Source: Ostrinia nubilalis (lineage: Eukaryota; Arthropoda; Insecta; Lepidoptera; Crambidae). From it: a DNA stretch of 64,000 nucleotides. Every line of letters begins with the position of its first letter. The stretch's first letter is position 1. A program made the position numbers and the translations under genes. The stretch lies in contig NC_087107.1 in assembly GCF_963855985.1 (NCBI RefSeq), forward strand, positions 5,580,001 through 5,644,000. The letters run 5' to 3'. The notes under the pieces are model-generated. The model worked only from the letters and a program-made list of their open reading frames with translations, searched no databases and was not told the origin of the DNA. Positions 1 through 11,320 of this stretch are shown piece after piece.

Positions 1-1332
1 GCGGGGGTATCAGATTGTGCCAGGGAATACCAGACAGGTACCAAAAAATAACAGCCTTACTTATAAACGTTTATTAAAATTAAGACACAGTTTAACGGTC
101 TATTAAATAATATCTTAACTTAAAAACGATAATTAGTGTTAACCAACGTCTTAGTGACTGCTTAAATAACTGTCAAGTTAAACAGCGTCGGACCCTTGTT
201 TAAAGCCCTAATAACCAAAATGGCGGATCAAAAAGTTAACAGCTGATGCGTGACGTGCCATGCAACGCGCTGTGTTGGTGCGCTGCGCGAAGATACACAC
301 AAAAAATAGCATGAAACACATGATAAAGGTTGACGCAAACATAACACAAAGTGAAAGTATAACAATAGATAGACATTACAACGGTTGGTGTTTCTTAATA
401 CCTACACAGTTAAAATAATTCAATGGACTAATAATACACCACATGTTACGTCGGCGAAACCCGAAACACTAAAAAGACTTGAGTTAAACATTCCGACAAT
501 AAAATCCTAAGGGTGCATGTGCGTGAGAAACTAAAATTACCATGCCTTAAAATTGCGCTAAAAACTAACAAAGCATTTACATCTTAAGTTTGTACAAGAA
601 GTATTAGAATTATCTAGTGTATATTATTATAATTGGTACATAATTTTAATATGGCGTATGTGGGACATAGTCGCTACAGTACTTTTGTTTGTTTGTTGTT
701 GTAGACTTGACAGTTGACTGACAGACAGCGTTTCATTTGACATAACTTTGACGTTTATTATTCTTAATTTTAGCATTGGCTTTCGGCATTTTGGCATTAG
801 AACTGGTCTGAAGTTCGGTTCAGGTGGATTTAAAAAAGAAAAACTCTAATTAACAGTTGATTAGTTAAGTGACGCTTAAGCAGTGTTTATAAGTGAGAAA
901 TATTTAATTACTGATTAAGAAGTTAACGAGTCATTAGTTAATTAGTTGCTTAGACGTTGATTAGTTGATTTTTATAAGTAAGGCTGTAAGATTTAAACTC
1001 CGCCATTATCCGAAACTTTTGAATCGGTTTCGGTTTCGGTTACGGATATTTTTTTATTTCGGATATGCGATAGTTTCGGTTACGGATATCCAAAACATCC
1101 CTCCAGGTATTTATCAGTTTTCTAGGCTCGTGTCAGGTGTAAAACGGGTAATAAAAGTCTAATGATGACATATGAAACTATTTCCCACCTGTGCAACGGT
1201 CGGCAGCTTTTATGCACTGATGTATGTAAATTGGTCGTAAAATTTTATTTTACATTAATTGAGGCTTTAACACTAATATTTGAAAGTGCATAGTACTTAT
1301 CTAAAAGCCTGCAACTAGCTAACACCTAATAA
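1..1332. other. Unassigned AT-rich sequence
   Basis: I see no gene and no recognisable transposon here. The only local structure is a short direct repeat of TTTCGGTTACGGATAT at about 1034 and 1074. A short ATGGCGGAT opening near 219 closes after eight codons. Confidence 0.5.
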
Positions 1333-2100
1333 TAGTCCAGTCAAAATAGACATGAACCCTGCAATAACTCGCATACAGCTGAAAATTGGTACGAATGTTC
1401 GGAGCACCATTATGAATTAACTGTGAAAAGTCCCCATCGATCCGACATGTGCTAAAAAAAAATTCAGGGTCAATCTTAAAAAATACGGGTTTTTGAGATT
1501 TTCAGCCAAACGGTAAGTTTTATCACAAAAATATGTATGACAAGGTTTAAGACCATACAATTATCTATCAAAATTGTCTATACACTTTCTCCTAAGAGTC
1601 AGCATTTCTGAGATTCGATGATCCGAAGAGTCAAAAAAGTGTTTTCTTCATAACGGTCTTACACATAAATCCAATGTAATGTCGCCTCGTGCTACGACTC
1701 AGCATTGTATCATGATGTGTTGTCGACGTCGAATATAAAATGATCAACCTCAATGTACACTCGCGAGCAAAAGTATGGAATCACTTACATGAAGTTGTTT
1801 CCACGCGATCTTGTGTACTAACGAATTTGTTAGTAACAAATAAAAGTAGCACCATTTTAAAGATTAAACTTTTAACTTTAAATTGATACCAAATTCATTT
1901 AAATCACACCGGTATTTAAAAAGATATCCCGGCTGATGTGAAGAAGTAAGAAAAAAGACATGTACCAACTGTTTGATACGTCGCGAGTTGCGGCTTATTT
2001 ACCCCCTATAAAAGCACGTGTTTTCGGATTTTTGCGTTCACACGTTGATCCATACACATCTCGGCTTCTTTTGACACTTTACCTGGGATTCTACACCTAC

Positions 2101-2640
2101 AGATGCAGCACAAATCGTTGCACTGTTGCAAGAAGGGCTCAGCCAGCGGGCTGTCGCACGTCAGCTCCACATAAGCCAGTCCTGGGTTTCGAAAGTTTTA
2201 AGACGCTTTTGGGAGACTGGTGGCTTTATCCCGAGACCAAGTTCTCAACAGCACCGGTGCACATCGCAGAGGGATGACCGTTTTTTCATGTCAACCTCTC
2301 TATGAAATCGTCATTTGACTGGTATCGACGTCCAGCAAGAGCTCAGAAATGTTCGTAGGATTGCTGTTAGCGAGTGGACAGTTCGTCTAAGATATAAGCA
2401 ATAAAATTTGACTCCAAATAGGCCTGCCACAGGCTGGAAACTGACGGCAGGTCACCGACAAGCACGCTTTTAATTAGCTCGTACTCGGAAGGCGAGTAAT
2501 GGAGGCGAGTTTTGTTCTCCGATGAATGCAGACTGTTTTTGCAGTGCAGCAGTCGAAGAGGTCGGGTCTATAGACGGCCTGGGGAGCGATTTGTGCAGTG
2601 CTGGTACGCTAAAACATTGGCTTATGGGGGTGGCTTGCTC
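2101..2640 (+). pseudogene. Tc1-like transposase fragment, left arm
   Basis: The frame starting near 2103 reads DAAQIVALLQEGLSQRAVAR, then a second helix-turn-helix ending in LRRF and the GFIPRPSS linker: the paired-type DNA-binding region of Tc1 transposases. About 60 codons on, a TGA replaces an expected arginine codon (near 2302). After a further stop and frameshifts, 2500-2640 resembles the start of the DDE domain, with a FSDE(C) motif, the likely second catalytic aspartate, and GER then QCWY. Nothing follows, because the inverted copy begins. This cannot make active transposase. The family call is strong; the exact subfamily is not determined. Confidence 0.8.
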
Positions 2641-2738
2641 GACTTCCCATCGAGATGTGTAGGAGCAAATTGAAAGCGTGCTTATCGGTGACCTGCCGTC
2701 AGTTTCAAGCCTGTGGCAGGCCTTTTTGGAGTCAAATT

Positions 2739-3045
2739 CTATTGTTTATATCTTAGACGAACTGTCCACTTACTAACAGCTATCCTACGAACATTTCTGA
2801 GCTCTTGCTGGACGTTGATACCAGTCAAATGACGATTTCGTAGAGAAGTTGACATGAAAAAACTGTTTTCCCTCTGCGATGTGCACCGGCAATGTTCAGA
2901 ACTTGGTCTCGGGATAAAGCCACCGGTATCCCGAAAGCGTCTTAAAACTTTCGAAACCCAGGACTGGCTTATGTGGAGCTGACGTGCGACAGCCCGCTGG
3001 CTGAGCCCTTCTTGCAATAGTGCAACGATTTATGCTGCTTCTGAA
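2739..3045 (-). pseudogene. Tc1-like transposase fragment, inverted right arm
   Basis: The minus frame encodes the same N-terminal DNA-binding region as the left arm (LQEGLSQRAVARQLHISQSW, then LRRF and FIPRPSS), followed by NRHLTGINVQQELRNV and ending at TAA after RLRYKQ. It stays open where the left copy has a TGA, so the arms have diverged since the inverted duplication. It lacks the whole DDE catalytic domain. Confidence 0.8.
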
Positions 3046-3775
3046 GGTGTAGAATCTCAGATAAAGTGTCTAAAGAAGCGGAGATGTGTATGGATCAACG
3101 TGTGAAAGCAAAAATCCGAAAACACTTGCTTTTATGAGGGGTAAATAGGCCGCAACTCGCGACGTATCAAACAGTTGATACATGCCTTTTTCCTTACTTT
3201 TTCACATCAGCCGGGATATCTTTTTAAATACTGGTATGATTTAAATGAATTTGGTATCAATTTAAAGTTAAAAGTTTAATCTTTAAAATGGTGCTACTTT
3301 TTTTGTTACTAACAAATTGGTTAGTACACAAGATCGCGTGGAAACAACTTCATGTAAGTGATTCCATACTTTTGCTCGCAAGTGTAGTTTGTCATCTTTA
3401 ATTGTCGAAAAATGTTTGCAACTTAGACGAAGTACTGCACCGTGAGTTTCTAAGATACGAAGTTTTCGTGTCTATTATGTTTAAGAGCTCTTATATGCAC
3501 ACGTCACTACTCTACTTGTAACTCTATGGTCACTCTTTTAGCCCGGTCAAGTCAGAAAATCCAGGTTATAATAATTCACATAGAGCTGAAAATTTGTGTA
3601 AATGTTGAGAACACCATCCTTAATGAAATGTCAAAAGTCCCCAACAATCCGTCATTTGAAAAAAAAATTAAGAAGTCCAAGTTTTTTGGATTTTTCCACC
3701 AAACAGTAAACTTATCATAAGAAATGATAAGAAATAGTAGTAGATGGGTATTTCTCATCGCCACGGTTCTCATCG

Positions 3776-4565
3776 TCACCTTCGTGGCGAATTTTATTTC
3801 TAACTTATTTCAACTTTTTGGAAACAAAAATTGTAGCGCTTGATGTGAAGATTGTATTCTCAATAAATCAGTCAAATAGTGAGTCTCGTTTGATAGCTTT
3901 AACGTTTTGAATTTTTTGATGCCACGAAAGTGATTCTGTACTTCACAGCAATTTTTTTTTCAAACTTTACTACTGTAAATGACGCTTAAGTGTTTATAAA
4001 ACATATTTTGTCTTATTTTCATAGATAAATAGCAATAACATAATATAAATAGGTACCTACTTAAATACAAGATAAATTTTTACCGATTACGTCACCTACT
4101 AAGTTACAAGATTCTGGTGACACTGGTGGGTGGTGGCATTCTGAAATGCTAAAGAAGCAAAAAACGGATTATCAGTATCTTAATTAAAAAAAAAATAACT
4201 GATTTATCAGTCCCTCAACAAAAAAATATTTTTTATTTAAGCCAGAGGGCCTCGTATTTTTGTTGTACAACTTTTAACTCAAATTTCAAATTAATTTATC
4301 TTACAAACAGATACACAGTCACATATACAGACATACATACCTACCTACAGTCATACAGACAGACAACAAAAATACGAGGCCCTTATTTATTGATTGATGT
4401 ACTGATCACTACTTACCACGTATAATTTATTAGTTATTAAAATATTGTAAAAACATAAACACCAGTCACTATATTTTAAAATAAACCAAAGCAAGAAATC
4501 ACTTTCGTGGCCTAAAATCACCTTCGTGTATAAAACACCACGAAGGTGATGCCACGAAGGTGACG
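3776..4565. repeat. Cluster of GCCACGAAGGTGA motifs in both orientations
   Basis: Six near-copies of CACGAAGGTGA or its complement lie near 3776, 3920, 4499, 4518, 4538 and 4552. Those at 4518 and 4538 form a small hairpin with a ten-base loop. They sit in the loop of the large foldback element. Confidence 0.7.
4247..4382. mobile_element. Small MITE with GGGCCTCGTATTTTTGTTGT ends
   Basis: A 20-bp perfect terminal inverted repeat bounds 136 bp of AT-rich DNA containing ACATACATAC-type simple sequence. I could not see a clear target duplication. It lies in the loop of the large foldback. Confidence 0.65.
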
Positions 4566-6423
4566 AAAATTTTAGTTTTTTATGAATTATCCTTAAATTT
4601 GAATTTAACGGTTCAAGTCGAATACTACACAAATAAGTCTAACATGTTAAGTTTTCAATGGAAAAGTTTCAATTAAATTGTTTAAATTTTAGAGGTAGAA
4701 AATATTGTTCAAGCAAGCGACGGTAAGTCTATGGATAATCACAAAAAGTTACGTATTTTTTTCGCGGAGCGACGATCGACCTATCTCACCTCCCCAATGG
4801 TCGAAGAGCGACTGACGTTAACCGAATAGAACGCTATGATTGGTTGCTGGTGTTCGGTTTAACGGCAATCTTGTATTATTACTCAAAATTTTAGGTACCT
4901 AAAATCGTGTGACCAACGTATTTTGCTTTCTCAATTCAAAATAATTATAAGAAGATATTTTTTTGACTATTGTGTGGAAAGTATATTTAATAACAATGAT
5001 TTTAATATGTGCTACACACAAATTGAATGAAAATTGTGAATGCAGTAACCAAATGTTTCATTGCAACCGAAGGTGTGACACGATGAGAACGCGAAAAATG
5101 ACCCCGTTTTTTATCGTTTCATGTGATGTTTTCGTATTATTTTTGCTTCTATTACGATAAAATTTATTTTCTATGTAGCTAAATAGATATTTTATCATCT
5201 GATTTCAAAGTTATTGTTCTAACTTATACCGTTTACGAACTATTATTGTGTGACCATCAAATTTGAGTGTAAATGAGAAGTACCCAGATCATAAAATTAT
5301 CTATTAAAATTGTCTTTGTCAGTTTTTCCTAAGAGTCACCGTTTATGTGGTAACGATGCAAAAAGTTGGAGAATTCGCATTCTGTTAACTACTCTACAAG
5401 TCCACAACTTCAATTCTATTAAAATAGTTTTGAATTGAACAGGATAACAAATACATCTTAAAAAAGGTCTACTGGGGAAACCTAGTAAAAAAAATGCGCC
5501 AAATAACCCTCATAGGTGTTGTGGAAACATGTGCATATAACGAGAACATCTTAACTAACTTTTTGAATCGTTCTACCTCATAATCGGTGACTCTTAGGAA
5601 AAAGGGGCAAAGACAATTTTAATAGATAATTTTATGATCTGCTATTATTTCTTATCTATTTTTATGATAAGTTTACTACTTATCCAAAAAATGCAAAAAA
5701 CTTGGGACTACGAAAACTTTTTTTTTAAATGACGGATCGTCGGGGACTTTTGACATTTCATTTAGGATGGTGTTCTCAACATTCACACAAATTTTCAGCT
5801 CTATATGTACTATTATAACCTGGACTGTCTACCTTTGGTCGGGCTAAAATAGTGACCATAGAGTTATAAGTGGAATAGTGACGTGTGCATATAAGAACTT
5901 TTAAACATAATCGACACGAAAACTACGAATCGTAGAAACTCACGGTGCAGTCCTTCGTCAAAGTTGCACCCCTTTTTCGATAATTAAAGATGACAGACGA
6001 CATTGAGGTTGATCATTTTATATTCGACGTCGACAACACATCATGATACAATGCTGAGTCGTGGCACGAGGTGATATCACATTGGATTTATGTGTAAGAC
6101 CGTTATGAAGATAACACTTTTTTGACTCTTCGGATCATCGAATCTCAGAAACGCTGACTCTTAGAAGAAAGTGTTTAGACAATTTTGATAGATAATTGTA
6201 TGGTCTTAAACCTTGTCATACATATTTTTGTGATAAAACTTACCGTTTGGCTGAAAATCTCAAAAACCCGTATTTTTTAAGTTTGACCTTGAATTTTTTT
6301 TTAGCACATGTCGGATCGATGGGGACTTTTCACAGTTAATTCATAATGGTGCTCCGAACATTCGTACCAATTTTCAGCTGTATGCGAATTATTGCAGGGT
6401 TCATGTCTAATTTGACTGGACTA

Positions 6424-7382
6424 TAAGCCCTAGAAAAAATCAATTAAAAATACTTCGGAATAAAGACTTTTTGTTCATGATTTGCGAATGGAATGACAAC
6501 GTACAGGGGGCGGCATATTAAGCTAACGCTGTGGGCGTTGTGACATTTTATGTTATTGTAAATAGGGGCTCTTTTTCAACAAAAAACACTTGGATGTTGC
6601 TGGTGACTGTACACAAAAAAAAGGATTTTCTTTCTGGCCAGCATTATTATGTTTTTTACTCGTATCAACAAAATAATTTTAAACCACCTTAAGAATAAAC
6701 AAAAGACTGCTGCATACTCGTATCTAGTTCTAATTTCAAAAATGTTTACATACTTTTTTAAAGTTCTTCTGTTGGTTATTTGCGGCCATTAAAAATTTTC
6801 CATGAAACTCAGTAATATTAAACATGTAATTTGGTGCCAAATAAACATTTTTCTTTCTTTCTTTCAAACACAACAAACTCAAAAATAATAAGTGTTTTAA
6901 CGACATAATCACCGTATTTAGCTCTACCCTCATTAATATTCAACAAAAGCTTTTTGCAGTGTAAAAATTAACGCTACACAATGAGGCCTATTAAATTATC
7001 TTTGAATATGAATGTTACCATTTTTTACTCATATTCTGCATACATATATGGTCCATAGTGATTAATGTCAATTCATTAATATTCTCTGACAGGTATAGGT
7101 ATAATAAACATATGAAAGAATAAATTATTATAATCAATTTTGTCACCACTTTATCAGCTTAATGGATGCAAAGAATGGCGTATACAAATTAGATGATTGT
7201 CGAAGTTGACCTTATAATTACATGCGAGTACATTAATTATTATTATCATTTCTATTTACCATTTATCTTATCTCAGGTAATTGTTACTTACCTCCTACTA
7301 GGTGGACCGACGATCTGGAGAAGGTCACGGGATGAACCTGTCGTTATTTGGCTGAAACGATCGAAATTGCCTGTCATTGCAT
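6424..7382. other. Unassigned sequence
   Basis: AT-rich, without a supported gene. A (TTTC)n run follows AAATAAACA near 6840-6866 and could be a worn LINE tail. Confidence 0.45.
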
Positions 7383-7385
7383 TTA

Positions 7386-7560
7386 GAGTAGGCGCACACC
7401 GTTGATTTTTCGTCGGCCGACAGTTTAGTCGGGCAGTTGATCAGTATGGGCATGTATGGGAGTGCGCACACTACGCCGATTCGATTTGGCCGATTCTTCA
7501 TACAAATTAAAATTGGGCACAACTATCGGCCAAATAAAAATCAACGGTGTGCGTCTACTC
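7386..7560. mobile_element. Harbinger-like MITE, 175 bp, TTA duplications
   Basis: Ends are GAGTAGGCGCACACCGTTGA and an inverted partner with one mismatch, immediately flanked by TTA at 7383-7385 and 7561-7563. Three-base TTA/TWA duplications are typical of PIF/Harbinger MITEs. It contains no ORF of note. Confidence 0.75.
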
Positions 7561-7563
7561 TTA

Positions 7564-8165
7564 GGAATAACTACTGCATTTGTTTCTTAGTTCATATTAA
7601 TCGAAAAACATTTTGATGTAAAATGTTGCCAAGACGAGTTCATAATATTATAAAATTTATATTAATATGGCTTGCATTATCAAAAAGATATCATAATTAT
7701 GTCATTTATAGTAGGCCCTAACTCTACCTACAAGCTTTAACTTGACAAACTACAAGCTCTACATGCCTTAAATCTAAAAGCCCTAACTTCACGAACTCTA
7801 CACTTTGGTTGTGGGTTCGATTCTCACTAGGAATGTTGTGTGATATTAAGTAACTTGCATTTATAAGGTTTAATTTTTTATCTTTAGTTCGTAACTACGA
7901 TGTATAAAAGCTAACATTTAACCGCGTCTTAGTCATACGTTCGGCAGTTCGCAGGACAATAAATAACTGTGTACGTTATTACTTCTGGTCAAAGTGTTAG
8001 GTACCGTGTGAAAATTGCAGTTAGGTCCGTTACCGAATGGCTGGCTGGAAGTTCACAAATGTTATTTCAAGATGGCGGCGTTGTTCATAAAGAATTAAAT
8101 ATTTGCTAGCGTTGGGATTATACCTAATCCATTTATTTGTCTGGCGAGTTAGAGAGGGGTAGTGC
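7564..8165. other. Unassigned sequence with a SINE scrap
   Basis: GGGTTCGATTC at 7813-7823, followed by GGAATGTTGTGTGA, resembles the Pol III B box and downstream region of lepidopteran tRNA-derived SINEs, but no A box is clear. An ATGGCGGCG near 8072 closes after eight codons. Confidence 0.35.
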
Positions 8166-8192
8166 CATGATGATGATGACATGATGATGAAG
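8166..8192. repeat. Imperfect (GAT)n run
   Basis: Short ATGATGATG-type repeats interrupted by ACATG; this is the usual tail sequence of lepidopteran RTE copies, though no RTE body lies upstream. Confidence 0.5.
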
Positions 8193-8271
8193 ATTTGTCA
8201 ATTAAAATGTTTAATTGGATAACATCGCTTGGTGGTTATTTTTTTCCGAATATTTTCAGACTAAAATAATA

Positions 8272-8371
8272 AGGCCGCTACCAACCGGGCAGCATGGAAA
8301 GCATTGGGGGAAGTCTATCAGCAGTGGACGTCCTATGGCGGAGATGGTGATGATGATGATGAAAATATTTT
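8272..8371 (+). mobile_element. RTE-type LINE 3' end
   Basis: The extreme 3' end of an RTE-type LINE: GCTACCAACCGGGCA, ATTGGGGGAA, CAGCAGTGGACGTCCTATGG, then (GAT)n. In other lepidopteran copies this follows directly on the last codons of the reverse transcriptase. Strongly 5' truncated. Confidence 0.75.
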
Positions 8372-8375
8372 TACT

Positions 8376-8880
8376 GAGAGTAGTTAGAACCAAATATTAT
8401 TTTATATCAAAGTGGTTTCCCCTAGATACTACTTTATTTTTAGCACAGAGGACTCTAACTTAACCAACCTTTTTGACTCTTCTTGATTTGGAATAAAAAG
8501 CTCGTTTCATCCAGACGCAATATCAGCAAAGAAATAGGTACAATCTCTTTTTTTTACTAGCTTGTCCAAGAAAAAACTGTCCTGAATAAAGCACAAAAAG
8601 CATTACGGTACAATTAGACGCCACAACCTTATAAATTGTTGCTAAAATTACCGTTCCAATGAACAATTTATGTCGTCCCGTTATAAAAACAAAGAAAAAA
8701 TGCGATATTTACGGACGCTTCGAGAATAAGACTCTACTTTTTAGTGAGTCTAGATAATAACTTCATTAATGCTGAAATTATTCTGTTTTAATTCACAGCC
8801 AAGTATAACATTTACCGGTTATAAATTCCCGGTATAGTAAGGTTAATCGTTCCTAAATTGGTATAATTTTGTCCGTGTAG
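8376..8880. other. No feature seen
   Basis: AT-rich sequence without a supported gene or recognised repeat. Confidence 0.45.
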
Positions 8881-8882
8881 TA

Positions 8883-9045
8883 TTTTCATCATCATTAGCA
8901 TTTTAGCCATAGGACGTCTACTGCTGAACATACGCCTCCCCTAATGATTTCTACACATATAAGTAGTGACCAGTTAGTAGCAGCTTGCAACAACTGCTTT
9001 CCTGCTACCTACCTCTCCACCACCACCGACAAGGTGGACTGATGA
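8883..9045 (-). mobile_element. RTE-type LINE 3' end, degenerate, with inverted 5' scrap
   Basis: Complementary to the RTE tail (CATCATCATT, then CCATAGGACGTCTACTGCTG, then GCCTCCCCTAATGATTTC). Near 9020, GACAAGGTGGACTGATGA is in plus orientation and matches the PTRWTD coding block of RTE, so the copy is either 5' inverted or abuts the next one. Confidence 0.65.
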
Positions 9046-9189
9046 GCGAGAGTGGTAAAAGGTGTCGTATTTTGGTCATTTTTTACTTTGGATAAAATAT
9101 CTTTTTATTAGAGTAAGAGGCGACTTAGGGACTACACAAAAACAGAGAACGGGCAGCAGCGCTCTCTGACAAACATCAATATTTTTTAA

Positions 9190-9303
9190 ACTGCTATCTC
9201 CAACCCGCCTGCCAAGTGTGGGGATTATGGCAAAACCGTCCACAGTAGTGGAGGAGGCTCATAGTCCAGCAGTGGACTGTAAATGACTGTTGATGATGAT
9301 ATT
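9190..9303 (+). mobile_element. RTE-type LINE 3' end, second subfamily
   Basis: CCAACCCGCCTGCCAAGTGT, GATTATGGCAAAAC, then CCAGCAGTGG and a GATGATGAT tail are the hallmark of another RTE subfamily common in Lepidoptera. No coding capacity remains. Confidence 0.7.
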
Positions 9304-9382
9304 TTTATTGTGTTTTTGTGGGAGAGCTTTTGTGTGAATTGTTCGTTGACGGCTAAAGAAAATTCCTTTCCTTTATACTATT

Positions 9383-9975
9383 CAGGGTGGAAACGATAAG
9401 TGATCTCACTCGATTATTTCGAAACTACTCAAGATATCGAAAAACTGGTTACTGATCCTGAAAGTGCTTCACGAGCTCTTTCTAACGGTATCAGTAAATA
9501 GTTACAGAATTAACTGGATCTATCCGGAAATTCAATGTTTTCAGCCTCCATATTAAATGTATGCCAGCCACACAATATTAAGTGTTTTTTTTTTTACTAA
9601 ATAATAAACACTTAAAATGAACGCGTAAATTGCATTCTTATTTAAAAATATTCATGGAAAACATTGATTCTAGGCTTTACTTGCTATAACATTATCAAGA
9701 CATGAGTGCCATGACTGTGGCAGTATGGAAGTATGGAAGTTGGAAACATTGATCCAGTTTATTTTGTAACTTATTATTGTTACGATTGGATAGAGCTCGT
9801 GAAGCACTTTCAGGATCAGTAATCAGTTTTTCGGATAGATCTAGTTTATTTTGTAACCTATTCTTGGTACCGTTAGATAGATCTTGTGAAGCAATTTCAG
9901 GATCAGTAACCAGTTTATCGATATCTTGTATAGTTTAGAAATAATCGAGTGAGATCACTTATCGTTTCCACTCTG
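9383..9975. mobile_element. Foldback element with CAGGGTGGAAACG ends and internal 87-bp duplication
   Basis: The left arm (9383-about 9515) is the inverted complement of about 9840-9975. The right interior contains an 87-bp direct duplication (units starting at 9751 and 9838, each running from GATCCAGTTT or GATCTAGTTT through TCAGGATCAGTAA). No ORF. The left flank lacks an obvious TA, so the target duplication is unproven. Confidence 0.7.
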
Positions 9976-9979
9976 TATA

Positions 9980-11088
9980 CAGTGTGAGTCACGTTAAAGT
10001 GTACATATGAAAATAGATGAAACTAGACTTATTTTTATCGACAAAAAAGAGGTCTAAAATTTTTGCGATTTTTTTTTAATTTTTTATAGAATTTTTTTTC
10101 TTCCAATTACTTATTGTAAAGAAAACGTAATAACTTTTAAACTAAGCGGTATATCATGATAAAATAAAAACAGTAATAATGCTAAATAACAGGCAATACT
10201 AAAAAAATACATAAAATACACAAAAAATGCCATCAAAAAAATAAAAATAATAATTCTTTTTGAAAAAAAAACTGCTTTTAAATTTGTGTTTTTTTGGTTA
10301 TTTGATAAATTTCTCCAAAAAATGCCCCTATAACAGGTGTTTTTTATAACTTTGTATTATTCTCTATCGTATTATCTTAGTAAAACCAAAAATTGCATGT
10401 CTCTATCCCAATCACAACATTTGCTATGATCGTTTGAACAAAGGCCTGCCACAACATTATTCTCCGCTACAGGTAGAGACAATTTTAATTTTAACTAAAA
10501 TGCTTATTTTACTTCGAAATCTTTTGTTTTTATTTGAAATCTAACTTGTCTTTATCAAAATTACAAATCTAGAGCCATTTTCAGTTTCGTTGTTAACGAA
10601 ACGTTGAATGGCGCGCCCGGAGAGGCTTAGTTCAAACGATCATTGCAAACGTTGTGATAGGGATAGAGACATGCGATTTTTGGTTTTACGAAGGTAATAC
10701 AATAGAGAATAATACGAAGTAATAAAAACCACCGGTTAAAGGGGCATATTTTGGAGAAATTTATCAAATAACCAAAAAAAACACGAATTTAAAAGCAGAT
10801 TTTTTTCAAAAAGTATCATTTTTTATTATTGGTGGTCATTTTTTGTGTATTTTATGTATTTTTATAGTATCACCTGTTATTTAGCATTATTACTGTTTTT
10901 ATTTTATCAGGATATACCGCTTAGTTTAAAAGTTATTACGTTTTCTTTACAATAAGTAATTGGAAGAAAAAAAAATTCAATAAAAAATTAAAAAAAATTC
11001 TCAAAAAATTTTTGACCTCTTTTTTGTCGATAAAAATAGGTCTAGTTTCATCTATTTTCATATGTACACTTTAACGTGACTCACACTG
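9980..11088. mobile_element. Palindromic element, copy 1, 460-bp arms
   Basis: Ends CAGTGTGAGTCACGTTAAAG and complement are flanked by TA at 9978-9979 and 11089-11090. Arms of about 460 bp surround a unique loop at about 10440-10629. The same element occurs at 24647-25750 with its loop reversed. TA flanks suggest mobilisation by a Tc1/mariner-type transposase. No coding sequence is evident; the arms are very AT-rich with A- and T-runs. Confidence 0.85.
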
Positions 11089-11320
11089 TATTATAATGCA
11101 TTTACAAGAAATTGCATGTCGGTTTGGAACAAGCCCATAAACAGCTATAGTCAGCCCGAAGCATTGCTAGGTCGCTGAATAAATAATAACAGTACGCAGC
11201 TAGGTGTGAAAGGTTACGACGAACGTGCGATCATGGGAATTATGCGTTGCGGTGATTTTACTGCGCGCGGGCAGCCAAGAGGAAGTGTTTAATATGGACA
11301 TGACTTTAATAATATGTTTT

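Larger units (their letters stand above)
1758..3384. mobile_element. Head-to-head Tc1-like element, dead, inserted in foldback arm
   Basis: Ends are CACTCGCGAGCAAAAGTATG and its complement, flanked by TA at 1756-1757 and 3385-3386, as expected of Tc1/mariner. The left part (1758-about 2660) runs plus-ward through the transposase N-terminus; the right part (about 2670-3384) is an inverted second copy of the first 700 bp. The TIR and everything up to the middle of the transposase gene is therefore present twice, and the real 3' half is absent. The matching empty site in the opposite arm of the host element is near 5996-6002. Confidence 0.8.
1335..6421. mobile_element. Large foldback transposon-like element with TA-flanked GTCCAGTC ends
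   Basis: The outer left arm (1335-1757, resuming at 3387-3742) is the inverted complement of 5639-6421. The ends read TA-GTCCAGTC and GACTGGAC-TA, so TA is the likely target duplication. Each arm is about 775 bp and itself holds two diverged tandem subunits, recognisable by AGCTGAAAATT and AAAAGTCCCCA blocks. The left arm is interrupted by a Tc1 derivative at 1758-3384. The 1.9-kb loop has no convincing ORF; it holds a small MITE and a cluster of CACGAAGGTGA motifs. A further short inverted pair (5284-5345 and 5575-5640) repeats a motif also seen in the arms near 1551-1632. No transposase of its own is visible, so it is presumably non-autonomous. The superfamily is unknown; TA duplication fits Tc1/mariner-type mobilisation but proves nothing. 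Confidence 0.75.

Noticed and set aside
8072..8098. ATGGCGGCG start-like sequence
   Set aside because: Closes after eight codons; similar ATGGCG words at 219 and 15402 also lead nowhere.
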